A DNA stretch of 64,000 nucleotides from Arthrobacter sp. 135MFCol5.1 (GCF_000374865.1 NZ_KB895456.1:1-64000); one strand, 5' to 3'; numbered from the stretch's first letter, positions 38,064 to 47,874 are shown. Numbers and translations: made by a program. Notes: generated by a model from the sequence alone, not told the origin.

Positions 38064-38723
38064 TCATGATGCCGCTTGGTCGCCGTGGTAGCGGCGTACG
38101 GCGGTACGGAGGGCGCGCTCGGCGTCCATGCCGCGGTCCCGGGCCGAACGCACGACGGCGAGCAGCAGGGTTCCCAGTTCTTCCTCGCTTTCGGGGACGG
38201 GAACCCCGTCGGGCAGCCCGAGCCCTGCCCGGGCCGCCCGGTCGAGCGATTTTTGAGCCTTGGCCAGCGCCGGGAGGGCAGCGGGGACTCCTTCGAAGGC
38301 ATGGCGCCGCTCCGGGCGCTCCGCCCGTTTGACCGCATCCCACGTCTGCTCGATTTCCGCCACCGTTGCGGGGAAGGTGTCCTGCAGGGAACCGTCGGGC
38401 CGGAAGACGTGGGGGTTCCGGCGGACCATTTTGGCAGCCAGTCCACGCGCGACGTCGTCGAACGTGAACGCGCCTCGTTCCTCGGCAAGGCGGGCGTGCA
38501 GCACAACTTGGAGCAGGACGTCACCGAGCTCGCCCTGGAGTTCGGCGTCGGGGTGGCCCTCCTCGATGGTCTCAGCCACCTCGTAGGCCTCCTCGAGGAG
38601 GTATTCCACCAGCGAGGCGTGCGTCAGGGCACCCATCCAGGGGCAGTGCTCGCGCAGCTGGGCCATCTTTTCCAGCAGCTCCGCAGTGGCGGAGCTGCCG
38701 GGAGGAGGATCCTGGTCAGCCAA
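38064..38723 (-). CDS. mazG: MazG-family nucleoside triphosphate pyrophosphohydrolase
   Basis: The 219-residue protein has the all-alpha NTP pyrophosphohydrolase core: CPWMGALTHASLVEYLLEEAYEV with the EExxE-type metal cluster (residues 44-48) and GELGDVLLQVV. It converts NTPs to NMPs plus pyrophosphate and cleans aberrant nucleotides. Only one well-preserved MazG domain is seen. The start is TTG at 38723, inside the last codons of add (eight-base overlap), so it depends on coupling with add. Confidence 0.9.
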   Translation of the reverse strand: MADQDPPPGSSATAELLEKMAQLREHCPWMGALTHASLVEYLLEEAYEVAETIEEGHPDAELQGELGDVLLQVVLHARLAEERGAFTFDDVARGLAAKMVRRNPHVFRPDGSLQDTFPATVAEIEQTWDAVKRAERPERRHAFEGVPAALPALAKAQKSLDRAARAGLGLPDGVPVPESEEELGTLLLAVVRSARDRGMDAERALRTAVRRYHGDQAAS

Positions 38724-39852
38724 GGTTGGCGTAGGCGTCGTTGATGTATTCCACCAGTGCTTCCTTCTCCTCCAAGGGCAGGAAGGACGCCTCGGCCGCG
38801 TTCAGGGTCAGCTCCAGCAGGTCGTCAAGGTCGTAGTCGAACGTCTCCACCAGCAGGTTGAACTCGTCCGTCAGCGTGACGCCGCTCATCAGGCGGTTGT
38901 CGGTGTTGATGGTGACGTTGAAGCCCAGCTGGTACAGCATGTCCAGCGGGTGGCTTTCGATACCCTCGCCAAATTCGGCGATGGCTCCGGTCTGGAGGTT
39001 GGAGGACGGGCAGATTTCCAGGGCGATGCCGCGGTCACGAACCCAGCTGGAGAGGTCGCCGAGGGTGACCAGGCCGACGGTGTCGCCGGCCTCGTCGTCA
39101 TCGTCGAATTCCACCATGATGTCCTCGGCGATCCGGACGCCGTGCCCCAGGCGGAGGGCGCGGCCGTCCACCAGTGCAGACTGGATGCTCTCCAGCCCCG
39201 CAGCCTCGCCGGCGTGCACCGTGGCGGGGAAGTTGTGCTGGGCCAGGTAGGTGAACGCGTCCTTGAAACGGCTGGGCAGGAAGCCGTCCTCCGCCCCTGC
39301 GATGTCAAAGCCAACTGCGCCCTGGTTGCGGTGGCGCACGGCCAGTTCGGCGATTTCCTGGCCGCGGTCCGCGTGGCGCATGGCGGTGATCAGCTGGCCC
39401 ACCTGGATCTCCCGGCCGCTCTCCGACACGGCCTCGACGCCGGCTTCCAGGCCGTCCTGGACCGCTTCCACGGCTTCATCCAGGCTGAGCCCCTTCTGCA
39501 GGTGCTGCTCCGGCGCCCACCGGACCTCGCCGTAGACCACGCCGTCATCCGCCAGGTCTTCGACGAACTCCTTGGCCACGCGGAACAGGCCGTCGTAGGT
39601 CTGCATTACGGCCACGGTGTGGTCGAAGGTTTCCAGGTAGCGGACCAGGGACCCGGAGTCGGCGGATTCGCGGAACCACTCCCCCAGGGCAACCGGGTCC
39701 GTCGAGGGGAGGGTGTGCCCCACGGCTTCCGCCAGCTCGATAATCGTGGCCGGACGGAGTCCCCCGTCCAAGTGGTCGTGAAGGGAAACCTTGGGCAGGC
39801 TCTTCAGGTCGAAATCAATGGCAGGGGCAGCGTCAAGAATGGGCTCAGTCAC
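38716..39852 (-). CDS. add: Adenosine deaminase
   Basis: Add deaminates adenosine to inosine in purine salvage. The 378-residue TIM-barrel enzyme has the metal motif LHDHLDGG (His25, His27), TVHAGEAAG with the catalytic Glu, LRLGHGVRIAED, and ICPSSNLQTGA followed by INTDN (second metal Asp). The GTG start is six bases after a -10-like TAAGGT. It lies in a block of nucleoside uptake and catabolism genes. Confidence 0.95.
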   Translation of the reverse strand: MTEPILDAAPAIDFDLKSLPKVSLHDHLDGGLRPATIIELAEAVGHTLPSTDPVALGEWFRESADSGSLVRYLETFDHTVAVMQTYDGLFRVAKEFVEDLADDGVVYGEVRWAPEQHLQKGLSLDEAVEAVQDGLEAGVEAVSESGREIQVGQLITAMRHADRGQEIAELAVRHRNQGAVGFDIAGAEDGFLPSRFKDAFTYLAQHNFPATVHAGEAAGLESIQSALVDGRALRLGHGVRIAEDIMVEFDDDDEAGDTVGLVTLGDLSSWVRDRGIALEICPSSNLQTGAIAEFGEGIESHPLDMLYQLGFNVTINTDNRLMSGVTLTDEFNLLVETFDYDLDDLLELTLNAAEASFLPLEEKEALVEYINDAYANLG

Positions 39853-39858
39853 GTTCCC

Positions 39859-39864
39859 ACCTTA
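39859..39864 (-). promoter_or_regulatory. -10-like TAAGGT six bases before the add GTG
   Basis: On the minus strand TAAGGT is followed by GGGAAC and GTG. The surrounding CCCACC-TTA-GGGTGGG is also an inverted repeat. The pattern suggests a leaderless add transcript. Confidence 0.42.
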
Positions 39865-39891
39865 GGGTGGGGCGGGGTTCAAAGCCAGCCG

Positions 39892-40623
39892 CTACTTGGC
39901 TGCGGGACCGGCATCGGCCGATGGCACCGTTAGGGGCCGGGTGCCGGGCCGTCCTTCCTGGCCCGGGGTGTTTTCGGCCCATCCGTCCACGTCGGCGTCA
40001 GCCTCGGGCGCATCGTGGCGTCCAAGCCGTTTGTGCCACCAGCGCAGGGCGTGGTCGATCACGACGCCCAGGACTATCGCGAAGACGACGGCGATGCCGG
40101 CGCTCAGGAGCGGGTTGTGGTGCAGCCATGGGAAGGAGCTGGCCAGCACCCCGATGCCCAGGGAGTAGCCCACCCATGTGACGCAGGCAAAGGCGTCGAA
40201 GACGAAGAACCTGCGGTGTGAGAACCCGGTGCTGCCGGCCACGTAGTTGACAGCCACCCGGCCCCAAGGGATGTACCGGGCGGTGAAGATGAGGACCGCC
40301 CCGCGCTTCTCGAGCTCGTAGCGGGCCCAGGCGAAGACTTTCCGGACCTTGGGCCGGCGCATCCACGCCCACCGGTCCAGTCCGATCTTTCGGCCGAGCA
40401 TATAGGCCATGTTGTCGCCGCAGATCGCGCCGATCAGGGCGGTCAGACCAAGGATCCAAAGATTGGGTTCGCCGCTGTGCCGCGAGAAAGCCGCCAAAGC
40501 CACAATGAGGGTCTCACTGGGCACCACCATGGCGAAGCCGTCCACGAAGAAGAACACCAGCAGTACGGGGTAGATCCACCACTGGCCCGCTGCATGGAGC
40601 ACGGCCTCATTAATAAACTCCAC
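39892..40623 (-). CDS. DedA-family (VTT domain) membrane protein
   Basis: The 243-residue protein has the DedA/VTT core with FFVDGFAMVVPSETLIV, GAICGDNMAYMLGRKIG (re-entrant loop) and FTARYIPWGRVAVNYVAG, including the conserved arginine. Family members act as proton-coupled flippases for lipid carriers such as undecaprenyl phosphate or affect envelope homeostasis. A hydrophilic C-terminal tail of about 45 residues is present. It has AGGAG upstream of a GTG start and is related to the next gene (40758-41387). Confidence 0.9.
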   Translation of the reverse strand: MEFINEAVLHAAGQWWIYPVLLVFFFVDGFAMVVPSETLIVALAAFSRHSGEPNLWILGLTALIGAICGDNMAYMLGRKIGLDRWAWMRRPKVRKVFAWARYELEKRGAVLIFTARYIPWGRVAVNYVAGSTGFSHRRFFVFDAFACVTWVGYSLGIGVLASSFPWLHHNPLLSAGIAVVFAIVLGVVIDHALRWWHKRLGRHDAPEADADVDGWAENTPGQEGRPGTRPLTVPSADAGPAAK

Positions 40624-40757
40624 GCGGTGTTGCTCCTGTAAAAAAATGGCACGGCCGAAGCGCCGCAGCCAAAGCGGAAATCGTTCCTAAGTGTCCCATG
40701 GCGGGGACGCAGTACGCTACGCCCCGGCGCCCGGAATTATCCGGTTAAACGCGGGGC

Positions 40758-41387
40758 TCAGGTCCCGGGTTCCCGGATCCGTTCCACCACGTTGGGTTTA
40801 CCCCGGAATTTGTTGATCACAAGGTCCACCAGGATGCCCAGGGCTACGGCACAGACAATGGCGATCGCGGCGCCCAGGACATGGTTGTCCTCGAACCATT
40901 GGCCAAAGAACAGCCCGATCGTCACGGAGTATCCGGCCCACAGGCTTGCGGAAAGGACCGTCAGCCCCACGAACCGCAGGTGGGGATAGTGGGTGACTCC
41001 GGCGGTCAGGTTGACCGCCACGCGGCCGATCGGAACGAACCGGGCCACCAGGATCAGCGACGCCGGCCGCTTGCGCAGTTCCCGGCCCGCCCAGCGGAAG
41101 GCGGCCTGCATCCGCGGTCCGCGCATCCAGGCCCAGCGGGTGGTGCCCACCCGCCGGCCCAGGAGGTAGGCAATGTTGTCGCCCGCGAAGGCTCCGGCGG
41201 CAGCCACCCCTGCCAAGAGCAGGGGGTTGGGGACATCCGCGGTGGCGGCGACGGCGGCGAGGCCCACCACCACGGATTCACTGGGCACGGGCGGGAAGAA
41301 GCCGTCAATGACGCAGCACGCCAGCACCAGGACCAGCACCCAGGGCTGTCCGGCTGCGGTGAGGATGAAGTCGTTGATGGCCTGCAT
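40758..41387 (-). CDS. DedA-family (VTT domain) membrane protein, second copy
   Basis: The 209-residue protein has the same core motifs: CCVIDGFFPPVPSESVVV, GAFAGDNIAYLLGRRVG and LVARFVPIGRVAVNLTAG. It is probably a diverged paralogue of the 39892-40623 gene and lies 134 bp from it on the same strand. Only six bases separate its start from the deoA stop, so it could be read as part of the nucleoside operon. Confidence 0.9.
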   Translation of the reverse strand: MQAINDFILTAAGQPWVLVLVLACCVIDGFFPPVPSESVVVGLAAVAATADVPNPLLLAGVAAAGAFAGDNIAYLLGRRVGTTRWAWMRGPRMQAAFRWAGRELRKRPASLILVARFVPIGRVAVNLTAGVTHYPHLRFVGLTVLSASLWAGYSVTIGLFFGQWFEDNHVLGAAIAIVCAVALGILVDLVINKFRGKPNVVERIREPGT

Positions 41388-41393
41388 TGGTAC

Positions 41394-42716
41394 CTATGCT
41401 ATGCGGTCAATGATGAGCTGCTGGGCAGGCCGTGAACCATCCGGCGCGATGACCACCGCGTGTTCGAGGGCTTCCCGGGCGCGGGCAAACCGGTCCGGTG
41501 TGTCCGTGAGCAGGGTCATCAAGGGTTCCCCGGCCCTGACGGTGGCGCCCGGTTTGGCATGCATCCGCACCCCGGCCCCGGCTTGGACGGCATCCTCCTT
41601 GCGGGCACGGCCGGCCCCCAGCCGCCAGGCGGCAACCCCGACGGCCAGGGCGTCGAGTTCCACCAGCACTCCGTCTGCGGGGGCGTAGACGACGTCGGAT
41701 TCCCTGGCTGCCGGGAGGGGGGCATGCGGATCGCCACCCTGGGCGGAGATCATCCGGTTCCAGACGTCCATGGCGCGGCCGTCCTTGAGCGCGGCGGCGG
41801 GGTCGGCGTCGTGCACTCCTGCAGCGGCGAGCATCTCTTCGGCGAGCCTGACGGTCAACTCCACCACGTCTTCCGGTCCGCCACCGGCGAGGACCTCCAC
41901 GGACTCCTCGACTTCGATGGCGTTGCCGGCTGTGAGGCCCAGTGGCGTGTTCATGTTGGTCAGCAGCGCAACCGTGTTGACGCCGGCGTCCTTGCCCAGG
42001 GCCACCATGGTCTCGGCCAGTTCCCGGGCCCGGGACTCATCCTTCATGAACGCTCCGCTGCCCACTTTGACGTCCAGGACCAGCGAGCCCGTGCCCTCGG
42101 CGATCTTCTTGCTCATGATGGACGAGGCGATGAGCGGGATGGCTTCCACGGTGCCGGTCACGTCACGCAGCGCGTAAAGCTTCTTGTCCGCCGGGGCCAG
42201 GCCTGCGCCGGCGGCGCAGATCACTGCCCCGACGTCCTGGAGTTGGGCCAGGATCTCACCGTTGGTCAGGTTTGCGCGCCACCCGGGAATCGACTCAAGC
42301 TTGTCCAGGGTGCCGCCCGTGTGGCCCAGGCCGCGGCCGGAGAGCTGCGGGACGGCGACGCCGAACACTGCCACGAGCGGGGCCAACGGCAGGGTGATCT
42401 TGTCCCCTACCCCGCCGGTGGAGTGCTTGTCCGTGGTGTACTTCAGGCCGCCATCGGGGCGCCGAAGGCTGGAAAAGTCCATTCGCTCCCCGGACGCGAT
42501 CATGGCGGCGGTCCAGCGGGCAATTTCCGCCCGGTCCATGCCGTTGAGCAGGATGGCCATGTTCAGGGCCGCCATCTGTTCATCGGCAATGGCTCCACGC
42601 GTGTAGGCGTCGATGGTCCAGTCGATCTGTTCGGGGCTCAGAGTGCCTTTGTCCCGCTTGATGCGGATGATGTCCACGGCATCGAATGCCTCGGCGTTGC
42701 TGGTGGTTTGGGTCAC
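41394..42716 (-). CDS. deoA: Thymidine phosphorylase
   Basis: DeoA splits thymidine or deoxyuridine with phosphate into the base and deoxyribose-1-phosphate. The 440-residue protein has the phosphate-binding signature YTTDKHSTGGVGDK, the SGRGLGHTGGTLDKLE motif and the C-terminal pyrimidine nucleoside phosphorylase domain. The GTG at 42716 overlaps the cdd stop (GTGA) and is preceded by GGAGGAG; the much longer frame upstream is cdd in another frame and is rejected. Confidence 0.95.
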   Translation of the reverse strand: MTQTTSNAEAFDAVDIIRIKRDKGTLSPEQIDWTIDAYTRGAIADEQMAALNMAILLNGMDRAEIARWTAAMIASGERMDFSSLRRPDGGLKYTTDKHSTGGVGDKITLPLAPLVAVFGVAVPQLSGRGLGHTGGTLDKLESIPGWRANLTNGEILAQLQDVGAVICAAGAGLAPADKKLYALRDVTGTVEAIPLIASSIMSKKIAEGTGSLVLDVKVGSGAFMKDESRARELAETMVALGKDAGVNTVALLTNMNTPLGLTAGNAIEVEESVEVLAGGGPEDVVELTVRLAEEMLAAAGVHDADPAAALKDGRAMDVWNRMISAQGGDPHAPLPAARESDVVYAPADGVLVELDALAVGVAAWRLGAGRARKEDAVQAGAGVRMHAKPGATVRAGEPLMTLLTDTPDRFARAREALEHAVVIAPDGSRPAQQLIIDRIA

Positions 42717-43156
42717 CGGATCTCCTCCAGATGTTGGGGGCCAAATGCGTCGGGCAGCACCTGGTCCATCGTCCTGATGCCTTGGGTGGTCATGACTTCC
42801 ATCTCCGGGGCGCGGAATTCGTACAGCAGCTGGCGGCAGCGGCCGCACGGCATCAGGACCGTGCCGCCGGCGTCGACGCAGTAGAAGGCGCGCAATTGGC
42901 CGCCGCCGGTCATGTGCAGGTTGCCTACCAAGGCGCATTCGGCGCAGAGGGTGAGGCCGTAGCTGGCGTTCTCGACGTTGCAGCCGCTGACGATCCGGCC
43001 ATCCGTGGTGAGGGCGGCCGCCCCCACCGCGAAATTCGAATACGGCGCGTAGGCATTTGCCATTGCGGCAACGGCGGCAGCCTCGAGGGCGGCCCAATCG
43101 ACGCCGGTACCTCCGCCGGGCTTGCCTTGATTGCCGGGGGCTCCGGTTTCTGTCAC
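42713..43156 (-). CDS. cdd: Cytidine deaminase
   Basis: Cdd converts cytidine and deoxycytidine to uridine and deoxyuridine. The 147-residue zinc enzyme shows CNVENASYGLTLCAE with Cys71 and the proton-shuttle Glu73, and PCGRCRQ with Cys104 and Cys107. A Gly/Pro-rich extension of about 15 residues precedes the domain. The GTG at 43156 has AAGGGG eight bases upstream; another GTG at 43165 overlaps the permease stop. Confidence 0.94.
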   Translation of the reverse strand: MTETGAPGNQGKPGGGTGVDWAALEAAAVAAMANAYAPYSNFAVGAAALTTDGRIVSGCNVENASYGLTLCAECALVGNLHMTGGGQLRAFYCVDAGGTVLMPCGRCRQLLYEFRAPEMEVMTTQGIRTMDQVLPDAFGPQHLEEIR

Positions 43157-43161
43157 CGTGG

Positions 43162-44670
43162 TCACCCCTTGACGTATGGGATGCCGTCGGCTGCGGGCGG
43201 CCGGGACCGCCCCACGAGGCCGGCCACGGCGATGACGGTCAGGGCGTAGGGGAGCATCGCCATGAACTGGCTGGGCACGGGCGAACCAATGATGGTGATG
43301 ATGCTCTGCAGGTTGTCGGCGAACCCGAAGAGCAGGGCGGCCAGGAAGGCCCCGATGGGATTCCAGCGCCCGAAGATCATGGCGGCAAGGGCGATGTAGC
43401 CGCGACCGCCGGACATGTCCTTGCTGAAGGCGTCCACCGACACCAGGGTGAAGAAGGAACCGCCGATTCCAGCGATCGCGCCGCCCATCAGGACGTTGAT
43501 GAAGCGGGTGCGGTTGACGTTGATGCCCACGGTGTCCGCCGCCTGGGGGTGTTCGCCGACGGCGCGCACCCGCAGGCCCCATTTGGTGTGGAACAGCCCG
43601 ACGTAGACCACGATCACGGCCACGTACATGAGGTAGCCCACCAGGGACTGGCGGAACAGGATGGGTCCGATGATCGGGATGTCGGCAAGGAACGGGATAT
43701 CCACTGCCTGGAGCCGGCCGGGCTTGTTGAGATTTTCCGGGTCCGCCGTGAGCAGGGTGGAGAACAGGAAGCTGGTGAGGCCGCTGATCAGGACGTTGAG
43801 GACCACGCCGACGATGATCTGGTTGACGAGGTACTTGATGCTCACCACGGCCAGGACCAGGGACACGAGTGCACCGGCGACGGCCGCCGAAATGAGTCCG
43901 ACGTAGACATTGCCTGTCACGGTGGCTACGACGGCGGCGGAGAACGCACCGAGCAGGAGCTGTCCTTCGATGGCGATGTTGACCACGCCGGCCCGTTCGC
44001 ACAGCACTCCGGACAGCGAGCCGAACACCAGTGGTACGGCCAGTGTCACCGCTCCTGCCATCAGGCCGCCCAGGGAAATGGACGGTTCGGGGTCACGGCC
44101 GCCGGCGACGATCCAGATCATGAACCCGACCAGGAAGACGACGGCGAAGAGACCGCCCAGCCATCCGGGGGTGCGCCGCCGCTGCAGGGTCAGCAGGATG
44201 GCGTACCCGGCCAGGCCGAGCAGCAAGAGGGCGCAAATCCAGCCGAAGACCATCGAGGGCACGGTGATCTTCTCCACCTGGGCAACGCCGAGGGCGGCGA
44301 GGCCCAGGACGACGACGGCAGCGATGGTGGTGGCGGGAATCCAGCGGTCCACTCCCCCGCCCTCGCGGCGCTGGCTGATCCAGCGGTAGCCGAGGTATCC
44401 GGCGGCAGCCAGCGCCACGACAAGGGTGACCCAGGCTGCGGTGGACGAGGCGTTTGGGTCGCGGGCTTCGGCGATCCGGAACCCGGCGGATTTTGTGTTG
44501 GCGAGGAATCCAAACAGCACGGTGCCCAGGATGGCGAGCAGGCCCAGGCCGACGCCGGCCTTCCAGCTCACCAGTTCCGTTGTCGCTGCCCGGCCTGCGG
44601 CACGGTTGGCTCCGGTGGTTTTCCCGGTTCCAGGTTGTTTGCTCGCGGGAGATTGTGTGGTGGCGCTCAT
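43162..44670 (-). CDS. Nucleoside ABC transporter permease (NupQ-like)
   Basis: The 502-residue permease belongs to the BPD_transp_2 family. The C-terminal 330 residues hold the core permease (SLGGLMAGAVTLAVPLVFGSLSGVLCERAGVVNIAIEG and RAVGEHPQAADTVGINV). The N-terminal 170 residues contain a Thr/Gly-rich tail and additional membrane helices not found in the short enteric members. It overlaps the next upstream permease stop by four bases (ATGA). It forms the membrane channel with the NupP-like gene. Confidence 0.9.
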   Translation of the reverse strand: MSATTQSPASKQPGTGKTTGANRAAGRAATTELVSWKAGVGLGLLAILGTVLFGFLANTKSAGFRIAEARDPNASSTAAWVTLVVALAAAGYLGYRWISQRREGGGVDRWIPATTIAAVVVLGLAALGVAQVEKITVPSMVFGWICALLLLGLAGYAILLTLQRRRTPGWLGGLFAVVFLVGFMIWIVAGGRDPEPSISLGGLMAGAVTLAVPLVFGSLSGVLCERAGVVNIAIEGQLLLGAFSAAVVATVTGNVYVGLISAAVAGALVSLVLAVVSIKYLVNQIIVGVVLNVLISGLTSFLFSTLLTADPENLNKPGRLQAVDIPFLADIPIIGPILFRQSLVGYLMYVAVIVVYVGLFHTKWGLRVRAVGEHPQAADTVGINVNRTRFINVLMGGAIAGIGGSFFTLVSVDAFSKDMSGGRGYIALAAMIFGRWNPIGAFLAALLFGFADNLQSIITIIGSPVPSQFMAMLPYALTVIAVAGLVGRSRPPAADGIPYVKG

Positions 44671-46061
44671 GCTGCCGCTCCGCTCTTGACGCCGCCGGTA
44701 TGCGAACCTGCGGTCCCACTTGTGGTGGTCTTCTTCTTACGGGGGTTGAGTCCGAATATCGCACGGACCAGCGGCGGTGCTGCGATGAACAACACGATCA
44801 GGGACTGGATGACGAGCACAATGTCGATGGGGGTTTGCGTCTGTGCCTGCATTGCCACGCCGCCGGCGCGGAAAGCGCCGAACAGCAGGCCCGCAAAGAA
44901 GGTTCCCCACGGCGTGGAGCGTCCCAGCAGAGCGACGGTGATGGCGTCAAAGCCGATGGAAGCGGCCACACCGCCGGAGAGGTACTTTTCCGTGCCGGAC
45001 ACCTGCGCCACCCCGGCCAGGCCGGCCAGCGCACCCGCGATCGCCATCACCAGGATGGTGCTGCGGGCAACGTTGATGCCGGCGGTACGGGCCGCGTTCG
45101 GGTTCGCCCCAACGGCGCGGAACTCAAAACCGACCGTGGAGCGGTTCAGCAGCCACCAGACGAAGGCGGTGGCCGCTATCGCAACCAGGAACCCGGCGTG
45201 CAGGCGGAACTGGGGTCCGAGCAGTTCGGGGAACAACGCGGTGGAGTCAAGGAACGGGGAGATCGGGTTGGTGGAACCCTTGCGCTGGAAAGCGGGGGTG
45301 GTGAGCAGGAAGAGCAGCAGGAAGTTGGCGATGTAGTTGAGCATGATGGTCACGATCACCTCGTGGGCGCCGGTCCGCGCCTTCAGCAGGCCCACGACGC
45401 CACCCCAGACCGCGCCGCCAACCAGGCCGGCGAGGATGACGACCAGCAGGTGCAGGCCGATGGGCAGGTGCCAGGCGAAGCCAACGTAGGCGCCGAAGAG
45501 CGCACCGAAGATGATCTGCCCCTGGGCGCCAATGTTGAACAGGCCGGCGCGGAACGCCAACGCGACGCCGAGCCCGGCACAAATAAGCGGAGTTGCGACC
45601 GTGAGGGTCTCGGTGATCGGGTACAGCTGGGCGGCCAGGTCGGCGCCGGCCCAGTTGAAGATGGACCCCTGCACCAGTGCGGTATAGGGACGGATGACCT
45701 CGGTCAGGAGGTCTCCGGGCTGGGCAAAAAAGTAACCGGCCGTGACGGCGACCTTGGGGTTGGTCACCGCCATCAGGATGCCGCCGAGCACGATGGCCAG
45801 CAGCACGGAGAGGAAGGAGACCATGGCGTTGCCGGTGAAGATCTGGTGCAGGACGGATCCGTCACCGTCCCGGTGGTCCCGGCCGCGCAGCTGGGTGGCC
45901 GCCGGAACGGCGGACGGCGGCATCTGGCCGCCGGCGGTGTCGAGCGCGACGTCGGAGGCGACGGCCTCGGAGGTGGTGCCGCCTGGCACCTGGGTCGGGG
46001 CGGGCTCCGGGGCGCTGTTATTGCCTGTGGCCAGCGGGTCCGGGGTTGTCTTCTCAGACAT
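44667..46061 (-). CDS. Nucleoside ABC transporter permease (NupP-like)
   Basis: The 464-residue permease has a hydrophilic Pro/Ala-rich N-terminus (about 75 residues) and eight or more helices, with the conserved GLGVALAFRAGLFNIGAQGQ and FRAVGANPNAARTAGINV segments of sugar/nucleoside permeases. It overlaps the ATPase gene by eight bases and the second permease by four, so the transporter is tightly coupled. Confidence 0.9.
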   Translation of the reverse strand: MSEKTTPDPLATGNNSAPEPAPTQVPGGTTSEAVASDVALDTAGGQMPPSAVPAATQLRGRDHRDGDGSVLHQIFTGNAMVSFLSVLLAIVLGGILMAVTNPKVAVTAGYFFAQPGDLLTEVIRPYTALVQGSIFNWAGADLAAQLYPITETLTVATPLICAGLGVALAFRAGLFNIGAQGQIIFGALFGAYVGFAWHLPIGLHLLVVILAGLVGGAVWGGVVGLLKARTGAHEVIVTIMLNYIANFLLLFLLTTPAFQRKGSTNPISPFLDSTALFPELLGPQFRLHAGFLVAIAATAFVWWLLNRSTVGFEFRAVGANPNAARTAGINVARSTILVMAIAGALAGLAGVAQVSGTEKYLSGGVAASIGFDAITVALLGRSTPWGTFFAGLLFGAFRAGGVAMQAQTQTPIDIVLVIQSLIVLFIAAPPLVRAIFGLNPRKKKTTTSGTAGSHTGGVKSGAAA

Positions 46062-47661
46062 GGGTTTCTCCTTCGTGGCCGGCAGGCTCAGATACCGTCG
46101 GTGCGGCCGTTACGCCGGAAGCATGGGCGGAGGCGTTGGCTTCGGCTTCCGCGGCCGGGACACCGGCCATCATCAGGCCCAGGACGTCGCGGGACGTGGT
46201 GGCGGGGACGATTCCCACCAGCCGGCCGCGGTAGAGCACCGCGATCCGGTCTGCCAGCTGCAGTACTTCGTCAAGTTCCGTGGACACGATCATGACGGGT
46301 GTTCCGTGGTCGCGTTCGGCGATGACGCGCTTGTGGACGAATTCGATCGAGCCGACGTCAAGCCCGCGCGTGGGCTGCGAGGCAATAAACAGGCGGAGCG
46401 GGCGGGAGAGCTCACGGGCCAGGACGACCTTCTGCTGGTTGCCGCCGGAGAGGGTGCCCACCGCGGCGGATACGGAGGGCGTGCGGACATCGAATTCCTC
46501 GACCTTCTTGGCAGCGTTCTCCGCGATGAGGCCCGGTTTCATCCCCACGCCGCGGGCGAAGGGTGCCTTGTCGTAGAGGTCCAGGATCATGTTCTCGGCG
46601 ATGGTGAACGTGCCTACCAGGCCGTCAAGGGTGCGGTCCTCGGGGACGAAGCCCACACCCGCACCGAGCACATGCTTAACGCTCTTGCCCAACAATTCCT
46701 CGCCGTCGAGCGTGATGGACCCGGCCACGTGCGGCTGCACGCCAAGGATCGCCTCGGTCAGCTCCGTCTGGCCGTTGCCTTGCACTCCGGCGATGGCGAG
46801 CACCTCGCCCTTGGCGATGTCGAATGACAGGTCATCGACCACGTGCTGTCCATTGTGGTCGGTGACGGTCAGGTTGCGGACCTTGAAGGTCACCTCACCC
46901 GTCTTGGCCGGCGCCTTGTCAAGCGTCAGGCTCACGGTGCGGCCCACCATGGCGGACGCCAGTTCGGTGGGGGAAGCTGTGGGGTCCGCCTGCCCCACCA
47001 CCTTGCCGCGCCGGATGACCGTGATGGTGTCCGAGATGGCCTTGACTTCGCGCAGTTTGTGGGAGATGAAGACGATCGACTTCCCGTCGCGCTTCAGCTG
47101 CCGGATGATGTCCAGGAGTTCGTCGGTCTCCTGCGGCGTCAACACGGCGGTGGGTTCGTCGAGGATGAGCACCTCGGCATCTCGAACCAGTGCCTTGATG
47201 ATCTCGACCCGCTGCTGGACGCCAACGGGCAGGTCCTCCACCATGGCGTCGGGGTCGACGTCGAAGCCGTACTGGTCCGAAATGCGGCGGATCTTCTCGC
47301 GCGTAGCTTCCAGGTTGAGCAGGCCGGCGGCCTTGGTGGTCTCATTGCCCAGCGCCACATTCTCGGCCACGCTGAAGACCGGGATGAGCATGAAGTGCTG
47401 GTGGACCATTCCGATGCCGGCCGCCATGGCCTCGCCGGGGTCTTTGAAGACGACAGGCTTGCCATCGACCAGGATTTCGCCTTCGGTCGGATCGTACAGG
47501 CCGTAGAGCACGTTCATCAGGGTGGATTTCCCTGCGCCGTTCTCGCCCAGGAGGCAGTGCACCTGCCCCGGTTCGACGACCAAATCGATGTGGTCATTGG
47601 CTACCAGGGACCCGAATCGCTTCGTGATCCCCTTCAGTTCGAGTTTCAAAACCCCAACCAA
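46054..47661 (-). CDS. Nucleoside ABC transporter, double ATP-binding protein (NupO-like)
   Basis: The 535-residue protein has two ABC domains, as in MglA/RbsA-type ATPases. The first has a proper Walker A GENGAGKSTL and Walker B LILDEPTAVL; the second has a degenerate P-loop region GVQGNGQTEL and signature LSGGNQQKV. Together they energise import by the two permeases and the Bmp lipoprotein. The start is taken as TTG at 47661; a TTG four codons later is possible. Confidence 0.92.
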   Translation of the reverse strand: MVGVLKLELKGITKRFGSLVANDHIDLVVEPGQVHCLLGENGAGKSTLMNVLYGLYDPTEGEILVDGKPVVFKDPGEAMAAGIGMVHQHFMLIPVFSVAENVALGNETTKAAGLLNLEATREKIRRISDQYGFDVDPDAMVEDLPVGVQQRVEIIKALVRDAEVLILDEPTAVLTPQETDELLDIIRQLKRDGKSIVFISHKLREVKAISDTITVIRRGKVVGQADPTASPTELASAMVGRTVSLTLDKAPAKTGEVTFKVRNLTVTDHNGQHVVDDLSFDIAKGEVLAIAGVQGNGQTELTEAILGVQPHVAGSITLDGEELLGKSVKHVLGAGVGFVPEDRTLDGLVGTFTIAENMILDLYDKAPFARGVGMKPGLIAENAAKKVEEFDVRTPSVSAAVGTLSGGNQQKVVLARELSRPLRLFIASQPTRGLDVGSIEFVHKRVIAERDHGTPVMIVSTELDEVLQLADRIAVLYRGRLVGIVPATTSRDVLGLMMAGVPAAEAEANASAHASGVTAAPTVSEPAGHEGETHV

Positions 47662-47816
47662 TCTGTGTGTGTATGGATCTGCTCCGCCGCGCTGTCGGCG
47701 GCAAGGCAGCGGGTAGTCCCAGCCTAGTGTTACGGGTGGTTTCTGGGCAGGGCGGGCAGGCAGGAAAAGTAACGCCTGCGTGGCGCTGGCAAGCGTGCGT
47801 TGCCAGCAAAACAGAA

Positions 47817-47858
47817 CGCGCTGCCCTCCGGCCGGGGTAACGGCGGAAGGGCAGCGCG
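47817..47858 (-). terminator. Terminator between the Bmp lipoprotein gene and the ABC operon
   Basis: CGCGCTGCCCT (47817-47827) pairs with AGGGCAGCGCG (47848-47858), and TTCTGTTTT follows on the minus strand. It lies 16 bp past the lipoprotein stop and would keep the binding protein in excess over the membrane parts. Confidence 0.78.
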
Positions 47859-47874
47859 CCCCGCTGTTCAGTGG

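Noticed and set aside
40624..40757. Possible small RNA or operator between the two dedA genes
   Set aside because: Apart from the AGGAG ribosome site of the downstream gene I see no stable hairpin or palindrome.
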